Shown: positions 27,885 through 37,500, numbered from the stretch's first letter. The stretch: DNA of 64,000 bases from Haloterrigena turkmenica DSM 5511 (GCF_000025325.1 NC_013743.1:2232001-2296000); one strand, 5' to 3'. Numbers and translations: made by a program. The notes: a model not told the origin generated them from the sequence alone.

Positions 27885-28499
27885 TCACGTCCACGAACTC
27901 GGACCGGCCGTCCGCTCGGCGGCCGCCCCGTGGAGGTGACAGGCAACCGTATGCGAGCCATCGCCGAGGTCGAGCGCCTCCCGTTCGCAGACGCTCTCGT
28001 ACTCGGCCCGCAACCGGTCGGCGGCGGCCGCCCAGTCGCCCGCCGCGAGCTCCGCGAGCGCCTCGTCCACGACGGCCTCGTGACGCGGTGGCAACTCGGT
28101 CTCGAGTAACCGATTCTTCAGCGCTTCGGTCGCAGCGGGGACGTCCTCGTCGGACGCACCGCCGCCGGCGATATCGGACCGCTCGTCGGTTCCGACGGCT
28201 TCGAGCGAGACGTCCCGCCGCGAGATCCGCTCGCGGAGGGTCATGAGTTCGCGGTAGGTCTCCTGCTCGATGTCGAGGTCTTCGGGCGGGATCACCATCG
28301 GACAGCGGGTCCGGAACCGGCAGCCGCTGGGCGGGTTCCGCGGCGACGGCACGTCGCCGGCCAACGTCTCCCGGTCGCGCTCGCGCTCGTCGGTCGACGC
28401 CCTGGGAACGCTCTCGAGCAGGGCCCGCGTGTAGTGTTTCGGTGCCCCGAACAGCTCGTCGCACGCACCGCTCGAAAACACATAGGTATGGTAACACAA
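27885..28499 (-). pseudogene. C-terminal remnant of an oligopeptide ABC transporter ATPase
   Basis: The readable 204 residues begin with the end of an OppF/DppF-type ATP-binding subunit: DELFGAPKHYTRALLESVP, then GCRFRTRCPM with the Cys residues of the C-terminal oligopeptide-transporter domain, and ACHLHG near the end. The whole nucleotide-binding part (Walker A, signature, Walker B) is missing. The similarity stops at about 28470, where the DNA becomes AT-rich. No permease or binding-protein gene is nearby. It is therefore a truncated remnant, probably not functional, although the frame is still open. Confidence 0.8.
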
Positions 28500-28688
28500 A
28501 TAGCGAGCGATGACAGTCGGTGACAGATGACTCTCATCGATGCTGAAAATTTTCCCGTTAATATCAGACAGAATATATCAATAAACGGGCCGTACCGTTG
28601 TTTGTCACAGTATCACATGGTAACTCAACGTGTGGCATTTGTTATCGTGGACAGAATAGTTAAGTGGTCGAACGGCTTACTCGGTCGT

Positions 28689-29327
28689 ATGGCCGCTCAC
28701 GGCCGGTCCAACCTGCGGGACCTGTTCGACGAGTCGCCCACACCGCACATCGCCCATCCCCCGCGGACCCACCATCGGGACTTCTACGTCGCCACCGACG
28801 GCTCCTTCCGAGAGTCGGGCGGCGGACTGGGCGCTGTCATTGAAACGCGCGACGGCACCCGCGTCGCCCGCGTCGCGACCGCGGACGCGCCCCCGGACAA
28901 CAACGTCGCCGAGTATCGGGCGCTCCATCTCGGTCTCGACGTGCTGGCCGCTCGCGCGCCGCGAGACGCCTGCGTCGGCGTGCTCGTGGACCACGACTCG
29001 TTGGCCAGCAACGTCAACAGCACCATCCTCGCGACGAACCATCCGGACGGCAAACCGCCGCGTCCGGTCTCGATCCCGCCCGCGTCGCGCCACCACTGGC
29101 GCGGTATCGAAGCGCGGCTCACCGGGTTCGGCGAGGTCAGGGCCGCACGCATCGACAGCGGACAGAACCCGGCCCACCCGCTCGCGAACGCCCCCGACCG
29201 CTACCGGCACGTCAACCAGGAATCCGAGCGCTGCGTCCTACCGGAGACACCGGAACCGGCCGCCGCCGAGTTCCCGCCGCCGTCCCGCGCCGATCGCAAC
29301 GGCGGGAGCGGTCGCGCCTCGGACTGA
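28689..29327 (+). CDS. RNase HI-like protein
   Basis: The ATG at 28689 gives 212 residues. Residues about 30-165 have the RNase H fold pattern: YVATDGSF with Asp37, NNVAEYRAL with Glu75 and VLVDHDSL with Asp101 as the catalytic carboxylates. The fourth acidic position, usually in a motif like N.ADALA, reads NPAHPLAN with His. The N-terminal 28 residues and the last 35 (Pro/Arg-rich) are extra. It would cleave RNA in RNA-DNA hybrids. A TATA-like aatagttaag (28655-28664) lies about 28 bases upstream. Confidence 0.82.
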   Translation: MAAHGRSNLRDLFDESPTPHIAHPPRTHHRDFYVATDGSFRESGGGLGAVIETRDGTRVARVATADAPPDNNVAEYRALHLGLDVLAARAPRDACVGVLVDHDSLASNVNSTILATNHPDGKPPRPVSIPPASRHHWRGIEARLTGFGEVRAARIDSGQNPAHPLANAPDRYRHVNQESERCVLPETPEPAAAEFPPPSRADRNGGSGRASD

Positions 29328-29410
29328 CGCCGTCCGGGCGACTGCGACCGTCATTGCAACGGCGGCGCGGAACCGCCACCGTTATCTCGCCGTTCCGGCG
29401 ACCTCATTCT

Positions 29411-29875
29411 ATGAGCCTTCGCGTCGCGGTCGCCGCCCCGTTCATCCAGAACGGCACCCGGCGCCTCCAGGAAAACGAGTTCGTGGTCGCGCTCTCGCTC
29501 GACCGCGACTGGTTCTCGCCCGACCAGTCGAAACGCCTGATCGACGTCGCCACGCAAGACGGCCTCCTCGAGCGCACCGACGACGCCCTCGAGGTGACGT
29601 TCGATCCCGCCGCGGTGACCGTCCCCGACGAGTTCGTCCCCGACGAGGAGCTCTTACAGGAGCGCTCGGCGTTCGAACGCGTCCTCGATGCGCTCGTCGC
29701 CGAGGGAATGGAGAAACACGAGGCGGTCGGCGCCATCAACCAGCTCCAGGAAGAACTGGGCCTGACCATCGAAACCGCCGCGGTCGTCTACGCCCGGCGA
29801 GAGGGCGTCGACGTGAGCGACCTGGTCCCCGTCGCGCGCGAGGCCCTCGCCGACGCGGAAGCCGAAGGGCGTTAG
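29411..29875 (+). CDS. DUF2240 family protein
   Basis: The ATG at 29411 gives 154 residues starting MSLRVAVAAPF. The N-terminal part (about 1-75) resembles a winged helix with DWFSPDQSKRLIDVA. The second half has GMEKHEAVGAINQLQEELGLTIE and then EAAAVVYA-like residues, matching the archaeal DUF2240 family, whose role is unknown. It is followed after 24 bases by another conserved small gene and is probably co-transcribed with it. Confidence 0.8.
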   Translation: MSLRVAVAAPFIQNGTRRLQENEFVVALSLDRDWFSPDQSKRLIDVATQDGLLERTDDALEVTFDPAAVTVPDEFVPDEELLQERSAFERVLDALVAEGMEKHEAVGAINQLQEELGLTIETAAVVYARREGVDVSDLVPVAREALADAEAEGR

Positions 29876-29899
29876 TTTCCAGGCCGCCGACCGCCTCCC

Positions 29900-30310
29900 A
29901 TGGTCGAAGAGCGGATCACCGACGGCCGCCGCATCGCCGAACTGCTCGCCTCCGAACTCGACGGCCGCGAGGACGACGAACTCGCGTCGATCGAGGTCGC
30001 GAACGCCGACCGCGACGTCGAGCCGACGGCCGACGGTGCGCGCGCCTACGACGTGGCGCTCGCGTCCCCTGGCTCGGACGACGCCGAACGGATCGCGCGC
30101 GTCTTCGTCCACGAGGACCGGGCCCGACTCGAGTTCGAGACGGGCCAGGATATCGCGGCCGAGGCGGCCGCCGACCTCGAGTTGCGAGTGCGCCCGAAGG
30201 CGACGCAGCCGCCGCGAACGCTCGTGTTCGTCGAGAGCGGCGCCGCCGTCAAACGGGCGACGGACGTCGTGAAAGCGGTGAGTCGGGCGGAAAAAACGGA
30301 ATCGTTCTAG
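29900..30310 (+). CDS. Conserved haloarchaeal hypothetical protein
   Basis: The 136-residue acidic protein has no signal peptide or membrane segment. It has alternating strands such as RVFVHEDRARLEFETG and PRTLVFVESGAAVKRATDVVKAVSRAE, which look like a compact alpha/beta domain. I do not recognise a named family. It follows the DUF2240 gene closely and converges with the beta-helix gene downstream. Confidence 0.7.
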   Translation: MVEERITDGRRIAELLASELDGREDDELASIEVANADRDVEPTADGARAYDVALASPGSDDAERIARVFVHEDRARLEFETGQDIAAEAAADLELRVRPKATQPPRTLVFVESGAAVKRATDVVKAVSRAEKTESF

Positions 30311-30355
30311 CGCTGACCGCCCACGGTTCGGGCGGCGGCCCCTCGCCGGCTCAGT

Positions 30356-32983
30356 TCAGTAGTCGTCGGGGGTGATTCGGTCCTGATCGGCATAGACGAA
30401 CGCCGTCCCCTCGTCGAACGCGAGGTCCGTCACCGATCCCGAGTAGCGGAACCGGTGATAGCCGGCGTCGATCGCGCCGACGGCCGTCCGTCCGTCCCGA
30501 ATCGAGGCCGCCTCGCTCGAGTCGTCGCCGGCGATCGCTGCGATCCGTCCGTCGACGCTCACCTCGTAGCTTGCAGGCGAGCCGTTGCTGACTATCGTGA
30601 GGACGTGGTCGAGTTCCTCGCCGTACTCGTTGGGATCGACCCGCTCGTCGTCGAGGTAGACGCGGGCCGAGCCGTTGATCGTGAGCGACTCGAGGTCGCC
30701 GCTGAACTCGAAGGCGTCGCGCCAGCCCCGCAGCGAACCGCTCACGCGCCCGTCCACGATCGACGTATCGTCGTTGATCGATGCGCCCTGGTAGTTCGTC
30801 GGTTCGGCATCGCCGCTGACGCGGAAGTCGTAGCTGGTCTCGCCGATGATGCCGACGCCGTCGATCAACAGCGTGTGCTCGGGGTCGTTATCGGCGTGCC
30901 ACGGCATGTCGCCCTTCCAGCCGTCGCCGGTCGCGCCCGAAAGCGGGTAGCGGCCGAGATACGACGGTCGATCGTCGACGAGCGGCTCGGCCGGGCCGTC
31001 GACGGTGACGTCGACGAGCAGCGAGTCGAACTCCCAGGCGTGGCGGCCGTCGACGATGCGGCCCGCGGCGCGCGTGCCGTCGTCGCTGACCCACATGCGG
31101 GACTCCTCGACCGTCGCACCGTTGTACGTGGACGGCTCGATAGGCCCTTCTTCGACCTCGAAGTAGTAGTCGGTCGGCTCACTCTCGCCCTCGGCGACGA
31201 ACTCGTAGGTGTGTTCGAGCGAGTTGTGCCACGGCATGTCGCCCTTCCAGCCGTCGCCGGTCGCACCCGACTGCGGGTAGCGATCGAGGTTCGACGGTCG
31301 GTCGTCGACGAGCGGCTCGGCCGGGCCGTCGACGGTGACGTCGACGAGCAGCGAGTCGAACTCCCAGGCGTGGCGGCCGTCGGCGACGCGACCCGCGGCG
31401 CGCGTGCCGTCGTCGCTGATCCACATGCGGGGCTCCTCGACCGTCGCACCGTTGTACGTGGACGGCTCGATAGGGCCCTCCTCGACCTCGAAGTAGTAGT
31501 CGGTCGGTTCGCTCTCGCCTTCGGCGACGAACTCGTAGGTGTGTTCGAACTCGCGTTCGCCGTCGGTGCTGTCGTCGGTATCGGCGTCGTCGGTGGTCCC
31601 GTCGTTGCTGGCGTCGCTCCCGCCGTCGACGGGCTCGTCCGACGATCCGCTGTCGGTAGCGTGCCACGGCATGTCACCCTTCCAGTCGTCACCGGCCGCG
31701 CCCGAACGCGGGTAGCGATCGAGGTTCGACTGCCGGTCGTTGACGAGGGGAGTGGCCGGGCCGTCGACGGTGACGTCGACGAGCGGCGAATCGAACTCCC
31801 AGGCGTGGCGGCCGTCGACGACGCGGCCCGCGGCGCGCGTGCCGTCGTCGTTGACCCACGTGTACTCCGGTTCGATCGTCGCGCCGTTATACGACGAGGG
31901 CTCGATGGGCCCCTCCTCGACCTCGAAGTAGTAGTCGGTCGGCTCACTCTCGCCCTCGGCGACGAACTCGTAGGTGTGCTGGAGGTTCTCGTGGTCGCCG
32001 CGGGTTCGCTGCTCGCCGCCCGAGGCCGCAGCCTCGGCCGACGTGGGAACGCCGTCGGGAATCGAGAGATCGGGATCGCTCGAGACGGCGCTGCCGACGG
32101 TGACGGTCGAGCCGGCGCCCCGACGGATGTTGCCGCTGTAGCCGCCGCTCTCGAAATTGGCGCGGCCGGGCGAGTTGTTCGCGCCGGCGACCAGCGCGTA
32201 CGGGTACGGGCCGTCGGAGAAGTTCGAGTCGCGGATGGTCACGGCGCCACCGTTCCAGACCCAGACGGGGCGGCCGTTCGTCTCGCCGTAGCCGCCGTAA
32301 CCCTGTCCGTAGTCGGTGTTGTCGTTGTACGCGACGCAACCGATGATCGCGTCGCTCCCGCTCGCGACGCGGTACGTCGAAACGCCGTTGTTCTTGCCGA
32401 AACAGTACTCGAATCGGGCGCTGCCGCCGTGGGCGGTGTTCGAACAGTAGAAGGCGTTGTTCGGCCACCCCTGTACGTTACAGCGGCGGAACGTCACGTC
32501 GGCGCTGTTGTTCCGGTGCATGAAGACCGCGCCGGGCCCGTGAACGAAATCCGCGCCTTCCTTCGTCGATCCGTCGCCGAGATAGACGTTTTCGACGAGC
32601 ACGTCGCCGCGGCCGGCGTTGATCGAGATCATGAACCCGTCGCCCCGGTGGAGGCCTTTGAAGCCGACGTTCCGGATCGTCGAGTTCGCTCCGTTGACCA
32701 TCAACAGCACGCTGCTGCCGGTCGTGAGATCGATCAGTTTGTTCTCGAACGTTTCCCCGCTGCCGATGTTGATCGTCTGTCCCTGGGCCCGAATCACGTC
32801 GTAGTCGGCCGCGCTCGCAGCTCCGCTCGCTGCGGTCACTGCGGTCGCCGCGGCCGTCGTTGCCCCCGCCAATTTCAGATACGAGCGACGGTCAAGTAAC
32901 GTGTTATTATCCCCGTAATCTGCACTCTCGGAGTTCGTACCGCTGGATTCACCATCATCCAATACTGCAGGATCGCGTGCCAT
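30356..32983 (-). CDS. Tat-exported beta-helix surface protein with five C-terminal repeat domains
   Basis: The 875-residue protein has a late Tat signal (DRRSYLKLAGATTAAA, about 31-46). Residues about 60-310 form a right-handed parallel beta-helix with short turns such as STIRNVGFKGLHRG and DVTFRRCNVQGWP, the fold of pectate lyases and related glycan enzymes. Three nearly identical domains of about 90 residues follow (EHTYEFVAEGESEPTDYYFE, DGRHAWEFDS, VDVTVDGPA), joined by a Gly/Ser/Asp linker after the first. Two more divergent copies end the protein (about 710-875). The last domains resemble a C-terminal module common in haloarchaeal secreted proteins. Enzyme activity, if any, is unknown. 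Confidence 0.82.
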   Translation of the reverse strand: MARDPAVLDDGESSGTNSESADYGDNNTLLDRRSYLKLAGATTAAATAVTAASGAASAADYDVIRAQGQTINIGSGETFENKLIDLTTGSSVLLMVNGANSTIRNVGFKGLHRGDGFMISINAGRGDVLVENVYLGDGSTKEGADFVHGPGAVFMHRNNSADVTFRRCNVQGWPNNAFYCSNTAHGGSARFEYCFGKNNGVSTYRVASGSDAIIGCVAYNDNTDYGQGYGGYGETNGRPVWVWNGGAVTIRDSNFSDGPYPYALVAGANNSPGRANFESGGYSGNIRRGAGSTVTVGSAVSSDPDLSIPDGVPTSAEAAASGGEQRTRGDHENLQHTYEFVAEGESEPTDYYFEVEEGPIEPSSYNGATIEPEYTWVNDDGTRAAGRVVDGRHAWEFDSPLVDVTVDGPATPLVNDRQSNLDRYPRSGAAGDDWKGDMPWHATDSGSSDEPVDGGSDASNDGTTDDADTDDSTDGEREFEHTYEFVAEGESEPTDYYFEVEEGPIEPSTYNGATVEEPRMWISDDGTRAAGRVADGRHAWEFDSLLVDVTVDGPAEPLVDDRPSNLDRYPQSGATGDGWKGDMPWHNSLEHTYEFVAEGESEPTDYYFEVEEGPIEPSTYNGATVEESRMWVSDDGTRAAGRIVDGRHAWEFDSLLVDVTVDGPAEPLVDDRPSYLGRYPLSGATGDGWKGDMPWHADNDPEHTLLIDGVGIIGETSYDFRVSGDAEPTNYQGASINDDTSIVDGRVSGSLRGWRDAFEFSGDLESLTINGSARVYLDDERVDPNEYGEELDHVLTIVSNGSPASYEVSVDGRIAAIAGDDSSEAASIRDGRTAVGAIDAGYHRFRYSGSVTDLAFDEGTAFVYADQDRITPDDY
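30896..31980 (-). repeat. Three roughly 320-bp direct repeats inside the beta-helix gene
   Basis: Units at about 30896-31219, 31226-31549 and 31661-31980 are nearly identical in DNA, including long identical stretches around the conserved WKGDMPWH and YYFEVEEGP codons. Units 1 and 2 are adjacent; unit 3 is separated by an acidic linker coding stretch. Such repeats can expand or shrink by recombination. Confidence 0.85.
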
Positions 32984-33213
32984 ACGATGCTGTAATTCTC
33001 CGTTTCCTATATAAGTCTTCTCTTAATTGTTGAATAAAATTAGAAGAATATCATGGTATCGTGACCAAATGTATAATTATGATTGGATTTATGTAGATAT
33101 ATTTTTAGAAGGAGTGGGTCGGTACGGCGAGAGCCGCCGAGAGGCGTTTGCTCCTCGTGGCGAGCGTCCATCCGAGCGACGAACGAGTGGGGCCGACGGA
33201 CGTCCGCCCGCGA

Positions 33214-34215
33214 CTAGACGTAGCCGAGCGCGCTCAACCGATCCTCGACCGCGTCGTCGTCGGCATCGGTGGCATCGTCGGCCGCGACCGGCGGTTCCGA
33301 GACGATCTCCCGGCGCGTGGCGCCATCGACCTCGAGCCACGGAACGGTCAGCAACTGATCGACGTGGAGTCCGCGCGGGTGGCCGTACAGCCGGATCGGC
33401 ACGGGAACGCCGCGCTCGCCGATCAGGTTTCCGTGGTCGGCGGTCACCACGCTCTTTCCGTCGAGCGCCTCGAGGAGGGACTCGACGTGGGGCAGGACGA
33501 TATCGAGGTTCTCCCGGTAGGCGGCCACGACCGTCTCGATGTCGATATCCTGGTCGTGGATGAGTCCGAACCAGGGATTGGGCGCGCTCGAGCGCTCGTC
33601 GTCGTCCAGGTGATGCTCGAGTCCCTTGTGCGAGAACTGTTCCCCGGTCGGGCCGAGAAACGGGAAGTGGGGCTGCATGAAGTGGACGATGAGCCGCTTG
33701 TCGGGGAACCGGTCGCGGGCGGCGATCGCCTCCTCGACGACCGCGTCCGGCCGGACGGTCCGAGCGTCCTCGTCCCAGCACCGGTCCAGGAGGTCGACGA
33801 CCGCGTGAAACACGTCGCCCTCGAGTTCGTAGACGTGGGGGTTGGCGGTGACGTACACCGTGTCGTGGAGGTCCTTTCCCGCGAAGTTCGCCTCCATGAA
33901 CTCCCAGCTGTCGCTTCCCCGGGATCGTTTCCGGGAGAGCGTCCCCTCCAGGTCCGACTGGACGGCGAACATATCGTGCCGACAGCCGTCGAGGATGAGC
34001 AGGTTGTCCCAGTCGGCGTCCATCACGTCGACGCCGTCGTCGGTTCCTCGGCGCTCGTTTCGAAACTGGGCCGCCCGCGAGTTGATCCGCAGACCGAGCG
34101 TGAACAGTTCCTTCTGGAGGAGCCTGGGATTTCGAACGACCTTCTGGAGGTTCTCGAGCGAGTATCGCTCCGGAAGAACGGATCGAGTAGCCATGTGTTC
34201 GAACCCGTGACTCAC
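33214..34215 (-). CDS. Sulfatase/alkaline-phosphatase superfamily protein
   Basis: The protein is 333 residues from this ATG (326 from the second ATG at 34194, which is equally possible). It shows the superfamily core: WDNLLILDGCRHDMF near the start with a metal-binding Asp, and VVTADHGNLIGE near residue 255 with the second metal site. The order and spacing fit arylsulfatase-like phosphoryl or sulfuryl transferases, but no CxPxR sulfatase signature is seen. It ends DRLSALGYV, a tail shared with the next gene. It lies with a second such gene and a flippase, which suggests work on surface glycans. Confidence 0.8.
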   Translation of the reverse strand: MSHGFEHMATRSVLPERYSLENLQKVVRNPRLLQKELFTLGLRINSRAAQFRNERRGTDDGVDVMDADWDNLLILDGCRHDMFAVQSDLEGTLSRKRSRGSDSWEFMEANFAGKDLHDTVYVTANPHVYELEGDVFHAVVDLLDRCWDEDARTVRPDAVVEEAIAARDRFPDKRLIVHFMQPHFPFLGPTGEQFSHKGLEHHLDDDERSSAPNPWFGLIHDQDIDIETVVAAYRENLDIVLPHVESLLEALDGKSVVTADHGNLIGERGVPVPIRLYGHPRGLHVDQLLTVPWLEVDGATRREIVSEPPVAADDATDADDDAVEDRLSALGYV

Positions 34216-34263
34216 ATCGTCCTTTGTTAGTCTCCCGTGACGATCGGTTATCCGGCTGCTACC

Positions 34264-35718
34264 TTAGACGTAGCCGAGCTTCTCGAGTCGGTCCTGTACG
34301 CCCGCGTCGATGTCGTCGGTCGGGCCGTCGTCGGTGTCCTTGAGCGCCCGCCGCTTGGATTCGATCGCGTCGGTCTCGAACCGGTCGGTCGCCCAGTCGG
34401 GGACGGCTCCTCGTGGTTCGTCGCCGCTCGAACCGTCCGCTTCACGCTGGGCCTCGTTCTCGTCGTCGACGCGGCGCTGCCAGCACGGGCGATCGCGGTC
34501 GAGCTCGTACTCGCGGCGGTTCCCAAGCGAATCCCAGACGTACTTCGTCGACCCGTCGTAGGCCGCCCGCATCAGCCGATCCCAGTATTCCAGTCGCTCG
34601 GTCGGTTCGGGACCCGCGCTCATGCCGACGTGTTCCGCGACGACGCGGTCGGTCGTGGGATCGACGACTTCGTCGCGGGCCATCGCCGCGAGCAGCGACG
34701 GCAACTCGAGGTGAGAAACGAACTTGGATTCGGTTTCGGGGTAGCCCTCGGGCGGGTTGACGACGAGCAGCGGCACGTGTAACAGCCCCTCGGAGAGGCT
34801 GCTCTTGTGGCGGACGAGTCCGTCCTCGCACTTGTACCCCTGATTCTCGCCGTGATCGGCGGTGATCACGACCGTCGTCTCGCGGGCCGTGTTCGCCTGC
34901 ACCCAGTCGACGAAGTCAGCGATGGTCCGGTCGAGGTAGTCGATCGCCGCGCCGTACAGCTCGCGGCGCGTCTCGAGGAACTCGCGGTGCTCCTCGGTGG
35001 CCTCCATCAGTTCCCAGACGGTCCGATCGGCCGTCGTGAACGCGTTCGACGCCGCGTGAAGCGATTGATCGAACGCACGGAGGTCCCGAAGCGGGGTGTG
35101 GGCCTCCATGAACGACCCGAACAGGACGAACGGTTCGTCGGTGTCGTCGATCAGCCGCCTCGAGGTGCGGGCGACGGCGCGCGCACCGTCGTCGAACAGC
35201 TTCGGAATCGGCGCGTCCTCGGAGACCGTATCGAGGAAGCCGGTAACGCCGTTGGCGAGGCTGTACAGCGGCTGGTCGTGGGAGAGCGCGGTACGGAGGA
35301 AGTCGAGATAGACGGCCGGTCCCGACCGGTCGCTGGCCGAACGAGCGGCGACCGGATCGACTCCCTCCGGAAACCGGTGGGCCTCAGTAATGTCGACGAA
35401 CTCGTCGAAAAACGCGTCGAAGCCGTACGGCGAGCCGGCGAAGACGTTCGTACTCACCCCCAGCGCCCGGTGTGACTCGAGGTCCCCGAAGAGCGTCTCC
35501 GAGCGATCGATCCCGGAGACGTAGGGGTCGTGGGTGTGAACGCCGTGTTCGTGCGGGAGCGCCCCGGTCACCATGCTGACGTAGCTCGGGGCGCTCCAGG
35601 AACTCGCGGCCCGACACTGCTCGTACGACAGGTCGGCCCGCCCGTCGAGCCGCCGGGCGTACGCGTCGAACGTGTCCTTCCTGACGGAGTCGAGACAGAG
35701 CAAAACGACGTTTCGCAT
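34264..35718 (-). CDS. Sulfatase-like hydrolase/transferase
   Basis: The second ATG (35718) gives 484 residues beginning MRNVVLLCLDSVRKD, the usual start of this family. The nucleophile region reads SSWSAPSYVSMVTGALPHEHG; it has Ser where sulfatases have the modifiable Cys/Ser followed by xPxR, and the Arg is absent. TTVVITADHGEN supplies later metal ligands. The protein is 484 residues, close to the family norm, and ends DRLEKLGYV. It is transcribed with the gene at 33214. Sulfatase homologues in haloarchaeal glycan loci may transfer rather than remove groups, so direction of the reaction is open. Confidence 0.85.
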   Translation of the reverse strand: MRNVVLLCLDSVRKDTFDAYARRLDGRADLSYEQCRAASSWSAPSYVSMVTGALPHEHGVHTHDPYVSGIDRSETLFGDLESHRALGVSTNVFAGSPYGFDAFFDEFVDITEAHRFPEGVDPVAARSASDRSGPAVYLDFLRTALSHDQPLYSLANGVTGFLDTVSEDAPIPKLFDDGARAVARTSRRLIDDTDEPFVLFGSFMEAHTPLRDLRAFDQSLHAASNAFTTADRTVWELMEATEEHREFLETRRELYGAAIDYLDRTIADFVDWVQANTARETTVVITADHGENQGYKCEDGLVRHKSSLSEGLLHVPLLVVNPPEGYPETESKFVSHLELPSLLAAMARDEVVDPTTDRVVAEHVGMSAGPEPTERLEYWDRLMRAAYDGSTKYVWDSLGNRREYELDRDRPCWQRRVDDENEAQREADGSSGDEPRGAVPDWATDRFETDAIESKRRALKDTDDGPTDDIDAGVQDRLEKLGYV

Positions 35719-35967
35719 AGCGGTCACTTGCTTCGAACACTCATTGTTACGAACCTGTTATCGGTGATCTCCCGGAGCGGGTGACCTGTTACAGATCGAT
35801 TATCACGAGTTGCGACGACAGTCATCGTTCGAATACTGACCGCTGGACCGACTGTCGTCCCGCCTCTGCGCGAACCGCCAGCGGCGCGCGGAGCAAAGTG
35901 CCGTCTCGAGACCGCGGGGGCGGTAACCGGCCCACTACAAAAGGGATCGTCGGAGAATCAATCGACG

Positions 35968-37455
35968 ATGTCGAACGACTCCGCCGGAATCGCTGATCTC
36001 CGCTCCGTTGCCGACGGTGCGTCGCTGCACTATCTCGGCACCGTCGTCGTCAACGTTGTCGGATTCCTGTTGAACCTCCTGTTGACCCGGCTGCTCGGCG
36101 CCAGCGTGTACGGGATCTACGCCTACGGGACGATGATCCTCAACGCGGTGTTGCTGTTCGCCACCGTCGGGACCGACGTCTCGATCACGAAGTACCTCTC
36201 GGCGAACCGGGACGATCCCGCCTACCAGCGCCGGATGCTGGGGCTGGCCTACCTGACGACGATCGTCGCCAGTCTCGTCACCGCGGCGATCGTCTACACC
36301 GCCGCCCCGACGATCACCGCCTCCACGCTCGAGGACCCGATGCTGACGACCGCCCTCCGAATCTTCGCCATCGCGTTGCCGTTTCAGGCGCTCGGCAAGA
36401 TCGCCTCGAGTACGGTTCGGGGCCTCGAGAAACCGACCGAGAAGACTGTCATCATGGTCGTCGGACCGACGATCAGGCTCGTCGCGATCGCGGCCGCCGT
36501 GGCGCTCGGCTACTCGCTGCTCGGTATCGCGGCGGCGTTCGCGGTCGCGGCGGTGATGGCCGCGCTGTTCGGGATCGGCTACTCGCTGTCGCGAACCGAT
36601 CTCCGGCCGTCCGGACGCTTTTCTCGGTCCGAGACGACCGAGTTTTACAACTTCTCGGCGCCGTTGACGCTCTCGAAGGCCTCGTCGTTCCTGTTCAAAC
36701 GCGTCGACGTCTTCATGGTCGGCTTCCTGCTGGCCTCGGCCGACGTCGGGATCTACAACATCGCCGTCCTGCTCGCGGGCGTGATCGCGATGCCGCTCGC
36801 CGGCTTCAACCAGTTCTTCCCCCCGGTGGCCTCGCGGCTGTACTCGAACGAGGAGTACGACACGCTCGAGTCGATATACGCGACCGTCACCCGCTGGTCG
36901 ATCACGGCCTCGGTCGCCATCGCACTCCCGTTGTACGTCTACCGGACCGAAGTGCTCACGCTGTTCGGTCCCGAGTTCGTCGCCGGGACGCTCGTCGTCA
37001 CGCTGTTTATCGCCGGACAGTTGTTCAACGCCGCCGCCGGGCCGGCCAACGACCTCCTGACGATGACCGACCACCAGTACCTCGTGATGGGCAACCACTT
37101 CGTCTTCGGCGTCGGTAACGTCGTCCTCAACTACTACTTCATCCTGGAGTTCGGGCTGATCGGCGCCGCGCTCGCGACGGCCACCGTCCTGGCGACCCTG
37201 AACGTCGTCCGCGTCCTCGAGGTGTGGTTCCTCGAAGGGCTGTTCGCCTATTCGCTGGCGCTGTGGAAGCCCTGCGTCGCCACCGCCGTCAGCGCCGCCG
37301 TCATGTACGGACTCCGGCTGTACCTCGACGGGCTGGTTGGCGTCTTCGCCGGCGGGGCGGCCGGCACCGCCGCCTTCCTCGGAACCCTGTACCTGCTCGG
37401 TCTCGACGAGCAGGATATCCAGATCGCGGACGAGTATCTCGGACTGGTCTCCTGA
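35968..37455 (+). CDS. Wzx-type lipid-linked oligosaccharide flippase
   Basis: The 495-residue protein has about fourteen membrane helices and the polysaccharide-biosynthesis (MOP/MATE-like) pattern: an early TRLLGASVYGIYAYG, and SKASSFLFKRVDVFMVGFLL in the second half. Such proteins flip lipid-linked sugars across the membrane for N-glycosylation (AglR-like) or polysaccharide export. It is divergent from the sulfatase-like pair with a 250-base spacer that should hold both promoters. Confidence 0.9.
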   Translation: MSNDSAGIADLRSVADGASLHYLGTVVVNVVGFLLNLLLTRLLGASVYGIYAYGTMILNAVLLFATVGTDVSITKYLSANRDDPAYQRRMLGLAYLTTIVASLVTAAIVYTAAPTITASTLEDPMLTTALRIFAIALPFQALGKIASSTVRGLEKPTEKTVIMVVGPTIRLVAIAAAVALGYSLLGIAAAFAVAAVMAALFGIGYSLSRTDLRPSGRFSRSETTEFYNFSAPLTLSKASSFLFKRVDVFMVGFLLASADVGIYNIAVLLAGVIAMPLAGFNQFFPPVASRLYSNEEYDTLESIYATVTRWSITASVAIALPLYVYRTEVLTLFGPEFVAGTLVVTLFIAGQLFNAAAGPANDLLTMTDHQYLVMGNHFVFGVGNVVLNYYFILEFGLIGAALATATVLATLNVVRVLEVWFLEGLFAYSLALWKPCVATAVSAAVMYGLRLYLDGLVGVFAGGAAGTAAFLGTLYLLGLDEQDIQIADEYLGLVS

Positions 37456-37500
37456 GCGGCGAGAACCGACCGTCAAATCGAGGCCGCCCGCTCGTCGTCC

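Noticed and set aside
35935-37476. A 513-codon minus-strand open frame opposite the flippase
   Set aside because: Its translation is a run of Arg, Asp, Glu and Gly without structure; the plus strand encodes a clear membrane protein.
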